Part shown: one piece after another, positions 59,901 through 64,000 of the stretch | Position numbering within the stretch: position 1 is the first letter of the stretch | Layout: every line of letters begins with the position of its first letter | Assembly (NCBI GenBank): GCA_000149265.1 | Contig: CH003028.1 | Location: 436,696 to 500,695 of the forward strand | Direction: 5' to 3' | DNA from: Ciona savignyi | Lineage: Eukaryota; Chordata; Ascidiacea; Phlebobranchia; Cionidae | DNA length: 64,000 nucleotides | Notes under the pieces: generated by a model | Seen by the model: the letters and a program-made list of their open reading frames with translations, nothing else | Told to the model about the DNA's origin: nothing | Database searches by the model: none | Program-made: the position numbers and the translations under genes

Positions 59901-62441
59901 ACTATTCCACGTGGTTTGGTGAGCCGTAATTTACCAGATTACCTCATGCGTACAGTCAGCTCATTGTAACGAACTCGAGCGTTAAACAAAGGGTTTTCCC
60001 TAACCAGCACCATTCCAAACGAGTATCCTAAATCTAACCGCTCACCAGGACTTTGCTTGCGCATGTGTAAAACGAGGTGCTGAAATTCAAACTGAGAGTT
60101 GTTTGGTCGGCGGACACAGTTGGTATACATTCGGGATCAGTGTGCTTCTGACCCGTCTCATTGAACAGCGACACATTGCCTGAATATCCAAGACCGAGTA
60201 TCGCGCATCGACTTAGCCTAAGTAAAATAAATGCATATTTCAAGTCAAATTTGATAAATAAAATTGAAATATTTTCGAATCTAAAATGCAGGTGAACAAA
60301 GAAGAAACAGTAATCGCAGAACATGGATGATATTAAATAAGCCCTAACGTCGTTTAACGTTGACAAATTCTGAATATGATATAGACCTACAATGTTTATA
60401 CCCGGATATGGAAAATCATATTAACTGTTGACCGTCGATTTACCTGAGCTTAAGCATTATTATGTTCAGGGCATAATTAAAACATATGTTAATGTTAACT
60501 CATCCATTGATCAAAAACGAACGTGGCTGTAAAGCCAAAATAGTCTTTTTAGACCTTTGGTTCATATTAACGGACACTTTACCTTCTTACAAGCTGAACA
60601 ATTTCACAAAACACACGAGCATATACTTACTTCACAGTAATGAAGGCTTCGGCGCAGTTCACGGTGAGGTTGACGTAGGTGGAAACTGCAGCAGAATCAT
60701 TTAAATTCGGTGCGCTTGGATAAACAGAACACGGATTCATCATCATAACAATTGCACCAACTGTGTGAAATGGTTTCATTTATTAATCCGCAGTAAAAAG
60801 GAGATGGTCAGCAAAAGTATAGGGAGTATTCAAACAAGTGTTTATCACCGCTAGTTGTTAAACACATCTTAATTGTAGGATACGTTGTATGGTATTCGAT
60901 TGTATGATACTTGATTAAACATGTGGTTTATCTCACTTAAAACAGAAAAAAGACCGATCACCTTTTTAATATTATTTAAATAAGACTAGACGTGGGGGTG
61001 GACTTTACACAGTTTTTGTTCACTTTAAAATTTCTTTGAGTTTTAGTTATATTTAAATTATCGGTTGATTTATACTCGAAATACAATGGCGTATTATGAT
61101 TTTGTCGTAATTTTATGGAATTTGGGTGGGTAGTTTTGGTTATTTTCATGCCGTATCTATTTTCTTAACTTTAAAATACTAGTTCGTTTAAAATTTGGAG
61201 TGAAAACTTGCAATATTTGCCAACAAAGAATTGTGAAACCGAAAACGGGCGTTTGTTTGAAATTTTTAGGTCTCTCGGTAATACCCGTTAGATAGATAAA
61301 CATAAATAATATGTAGGCTAAGGACCTATAATGATTCGCATTTATAAAGTGTTTATGCATAAATAGTTTTACATCATTCAATAATGCGTTTCCTTCGAAA
61401 CGCCCCCTAAATGCAAATCCTTCACCAGCTACTACATTTGTAGGACAATTTCGACATAAGTCCATGCAAATGGTCCGAAATGACCCATTGTTTGTTCTTA
61501 TACTATACTTCCGCAGGATTTTGCATAACGCGGAAATATTGGATATAGCCTTATACAAAAAGCAGTTGAATGGGTTTATGAAAATGCCATTGTCGTAAGC
61601 TGCACGCGCGCACAATTTAAACAACCTCTGTTGTAAGCAACAAACTGTCTCAGGCATAGTTTTTATCGTTAAACCACGAAGACAAAGGATTAAACAGGCG
61701 AAACTGTGTTTAAAATCTTTATTTTCCTCGTAGATTAACCTGATTAAATCATCAATATAGATTAATTATTGTCCAATAACTAAAAATGAAATAGCAAAAT
61801 GTGCTTTGCCCAAAAAGACAACTAATTATACAGCAAGCGCCTAGTTTTGATTCGCCACCGTTCGGCTGCTAGCATACCGTCAACGTTTTTAACAATTGGG
61901 CAAAGATATGGTTCGCCAATGCCATACAAGAAACTGGTCCGAGCTTACATACGCACAGGTTATCGTCAAGGCATGCATAATATCCAAATAAGTTGTAGGG
62001 TTAGTGCGCCACCTTGTAGCCGAGGTGTTGCAGGTTCGAAACTTGTTTTTAAGTTGGTGGTGTAAACGTGAGCAAAACACTTGGCGGACATTAGCCATAT
62101 CCAGTAGATTAATGGATTTAATTAAAAATTGAGAAACTTCTCAATCATATACAACACATTCCCGTAGCTTCAGCAACTAGACGATGGTCACGCTGCAATC
62201 AGACAGTTACCGGAGATAATTCCACACGTATTCGGACGATCGATTCGTGTAATAGCCCCCCCCCCTCCCGAGTTTCCCCGTTGCTATATATCCGTGTAAT
62301 AACTCCCCCCGGAGTTTTCCCCGTATATATAACATATCCTAAATTACCACACACTATCATTTAAAGGCAAACTACGACTCACTTACCTGTGTTAGTTAAA
62401 AACGCAAAAATAAAGACGATTAACATCATTTGATCTTTCAT
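53904..62441 (-). CDS. ZP-domain and EGF-like single-pass membrane protein, 10 exons
   Basis: Exons 62441-62387, 60760-60631, 60217-60046, 58298-58132, 57381-57198, 56837-56767, 55962-55785, 55276-55169, 54733-54628 and 54115-53904; phases match, 1383 nt, 460 aa. A signal peptide (MMLIVFIFAFLT) is followed by a ZP-N half (YVNLTVNCAEAF, DPECIPTV, FYTCASK, HIQYTYKLRN, FSCTYQSQYNV) and a ZP-C half (ATDCWVTET, FRSFVWSTGGVSLFVHC, NMCDLRLPNNC). Next are a dibasic VGRRS (possible proprotein cleavage), an EGF-like module (FNGGCSHHCIPLGDGKVECS), a transmembrane helix (TVLLGVVFLVAIVVAIYVI) and a short tail. ZP domains polymerise into extracellular matrices; tunicate examples include vitelline-coat and tunic-associated proteins. 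Which role applies here is unknown. Intron 3 carries several retroposons. Confidence 0.9.
58389..58671 (+). mobile_element. tRNA-headed SINE, best copy in the window
   Basis: Head GGCTGGTCTAGCGGTTAAGT (A-box-like) and TTTCAGGTGCGAAACTGG (B-box-like), then CTTGGGCAAGGCACTTTACG, CAACACACTGCAATAGCTCC, CCCATTCATGGGGATAAACA. About 283 bp, useful as the family reference. It lies in intron 3 of the ZP gene, in antisense. Confidence 0.9.
59275..59340 (-). mobile_element. 3' end of a retroposon with (CTAAA)n tail
   Basis: (TTTAG)n then TTTTTTTGCCCCAGTTTTTA, the same junction as at 14725-14815. Confidence 0.6.
59510..59880. repeat. ~75-bp inverted repeat flanking a (CTAAA)-tailed insert
   Basis: Left arm 59510-59584 (CACCCCTTCTCCTAAAG, CTTTACCGCA) and right arm 59804-59880 (TGCGGTAAAG, CTTTAGGAGAAGGTGTGG). 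Between them, sequence ending in AAATAAACTAAACTAAACTA (59776-59802) looks like a plus-strand retroposon 3' end. Confidence 0.65.
61985..62342 (+). mobile_element. Degraded SINE with C-rich insertion
   Basis: GTTGCAGGTTCGAAACTTG (B-box-like), AAACACTTGGCGGACATTAG, CAATCATATACAACACATTC, then a C9 run and the ATAACATATCC tail. It lies in intron 1 of the ZP gene. Confidence 0.7.
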
Positions 62442-63317
62442 GTTGAACAAAACGACCAAATATTCTACAATACCAACAGCTCGACTGTAAACAGATGTGT
62501 TTCGCTCTTTCCTTCCGGTGAACTTTTTTAGACCAACACATACCTAACACCGAATGTCGGTTCTCACTTACGCGACCTACTTCGTTCATGAACACAACAC
62601 ACAGGGCTGTATTGTTGTTTTGGTTTCAGAGCATTTTGATTGCGCGTCCAATCGTAACACGAAAGGTGGTGGCATCGAAAGCACCCGCTTGCGCGTCGTT
62701 ATGCTTCTTGGTTCAAAGTATAAAATCGTGTATAAATCGTGTTGTAACCATGTAGATTAAAAGGTAAACAAAAGATAAAGCTACGTTACTAACATTAACA
62801 ACATGCTGTAATGACTCCAGAAAAGTAGGACGAAAAACCATGTAATAACGTTATTTTCTCACGTAGGTGGGTAGACCGAAAATCCTAAAAATACACACGG
62901 GTATCAGTAGTATCTGTAATGTATTACGTGTACAAATAAACAAAAGCAATAGACTGGCAGTGTCAAGTCGGCGTCGCGTTCAATTGATCCTGTGGAAGAA
63001 TATGTCACATGTCGATGCAATTCCTGATATTTATGTTTGGAATATTTTTACTTATTAACTTAGATTGATTTCTTCCACAAGCGAACAAGGTATAGTCTAT
63101 TTTAACTAATCATTGTAGTGGGTTAACGGGACGTCGGGGGAGTGCAATGACTAAGGACACAATTGATAATTCGGCGTCGAGTTTCGTTTCGATTAAAAAA
63201 AAACATCCAACTGCACGTTAACCATGATATTGTAGTGTCTTGCCATTGGCCCGTACTAAAAGGTCCTCGGACCACGACGGAACGTTACACAAGCAGTTTA
63301 ACATGGCAAATGATTAC
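62442..63317. other. Upstream of the ZP gene, no gene seen
   Basis: It may contain the 3' exon of the gene at the right edge. One possible terminal exon begins after GTTAACGTGCAG (near 63208), but it would add only five codons. Confidence 0.4.
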
Positions 63318-63964
63318 CTCGTTTAACCGCGTAAGAGCTGACGTTGCTGAAGCCTTGTTTTTACCATCTGCACGAAAGAATATGGGGGTCATTTAGGGTA
63401 ATAGCATGTTTAGGGTGAAGGTTCTAAACCTGGGGTAGCTAACCCGGCACACCGTACACTGTTAAAACTAAAGTCAGACTAGATAGGATATTCATGTTCT
63501 ATCCCAGAGGGTAGGGAAATGCGAAGAGTTATGGTATGTTCCTTGAGACGTGAATATTCAATTCTTAAGTAGTTTTTACTCCATGTGGACCTGTATGTGT
63601 AATAACACTTGCCTTCCTATTGGCGAGGTAGTCTAACGACTGCCGTGTTTTATTTTTCTGGCGTTTTCCAGACAGGAATAAAACATGTGAGAGAACATAC
63701 TAGCCTGTATTACAGCACCAAAACATTTTTCGGATAAAAAGTCCTTAGTTACCTTTGCTCAGCACGCTCAGCAAGCAAATGTAGGATTCCCGCAAATTCT
63801 CAGCATATTTATTTTCGCCTTTCCGTGCTTCTTCATGCATATCCAGCACCAGTTGGCACACATAGTCGCACTCGGCAGACGTGGCACATAATATCGGGAC
63901 GAGGTTACTGCTTAAAGCCGGGAGATCAGTCACTTTGTCGGGGACTGCAAAACTGCTTGAAGAC
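63318..63964 (-). CDS. Two internal exons of an unidentified gene, cut by the window edge
   Basis: Exons 63964-63753 and 63367-63318. The acceptor TTTTTTCCAG, donor GTAACT, acceptor TTTCGTGCAG and donor GTAATC give matching phases. The protein is helical and leucine-rich (LPALSSNLVPILCATSAE, YVCQLVLDMHEEARKG, LRESYICLLSVLSK, ATSALTRLNE), which suggests ARM/HEAT-type repeats, but I do not recognise the family. The rest lies beyond 64000 and, for the last exon, perhaps below 63318. Confidence 0.55.
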
Positions 63965-64000
63965 CTGGAAAAAAACAGCTTCAAAAAAATTAGAGACAAT

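Overview
The window is nuclear DNA of an invertebrate chordate, most likely an ascidian close to Ciona. The reasons are animal multi-exon genes with short GT-AG introns, AT-rich spacers, chordate or ciliary families (NXPE, RGS22, CCDC85, MKKS/BBS6, XRCC1, a ZP-domain protein), and many scattered copies of a tRNA-headed SINE of the kind known in Ciona. The species call is an inference. For the multi-exon genes I spliced the exons by hand; six complete models (three exons or more where spliced) end with coding lengths that are exact multiples of three, and exon phases agree at every junction.

Layout. 0.14-2.25 kb (+): a three-exon NXPE-family membrane-anchored esterase-like protein. 2.7-12.3 kb: a duplicated non-coding block; its second copy is split by a nearly full-length but broken L1/Tx1-type LINE (6.28-12.07 kb, minus), flanked by a 10-bp target-site duplication. 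13.3-17.86 kb (-): a five-exon secreted protein of 575 aa with the ferritin-like fold found in bacterial VioB-type iminophenyl-pyruvate dimer synthases; this is the most surprising gene here. 18.1-22.6 kb: a mobile-element zone with a ~2.5-kb foldback element whose long inverted arms carry 20-bp tandem subrepeats, plus a hAT-type MITE in its loop. 22.83-39.43 kb (-): a complete 27-exon RGS22 orthologue (1453 aa). 41.52-47.81 kb (-): a six-exon CCDC85-family gene (357 aa). 48.5-49.5 kb: two adjacent MITEs, one with a perfect 8-bp target duplication. 49.78-53.12 kb (+): two genes with uninterrupted reading frames, MKKS/BBS6 then XRCC1, with a strong 3' splice site 3 nt before the XRCC1 ATG. 53.90-62.44 kb (-): a ten-exon ZP-domain, EGF-like, single-pass membrane protein (460 aa), convergent with XRCC1. 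63.3-64 kb (-): two internal exons of an unidentified gene running off the right edge.

Functionally the neighbourhood mixes cilium/signalling genes (RGS22, MKKS), DNA single-strand break repair (XRCC1), cell junction or polarity (CCDC85) and extracellular or secreted proteins (NXPE, VioB-like, ZP). I see no sign that they form one pathway. The unusual biology is in the VioB-like gene, the foldback element, the Cys-rich LINE ORF1 and the possible trans-splice acceptors.
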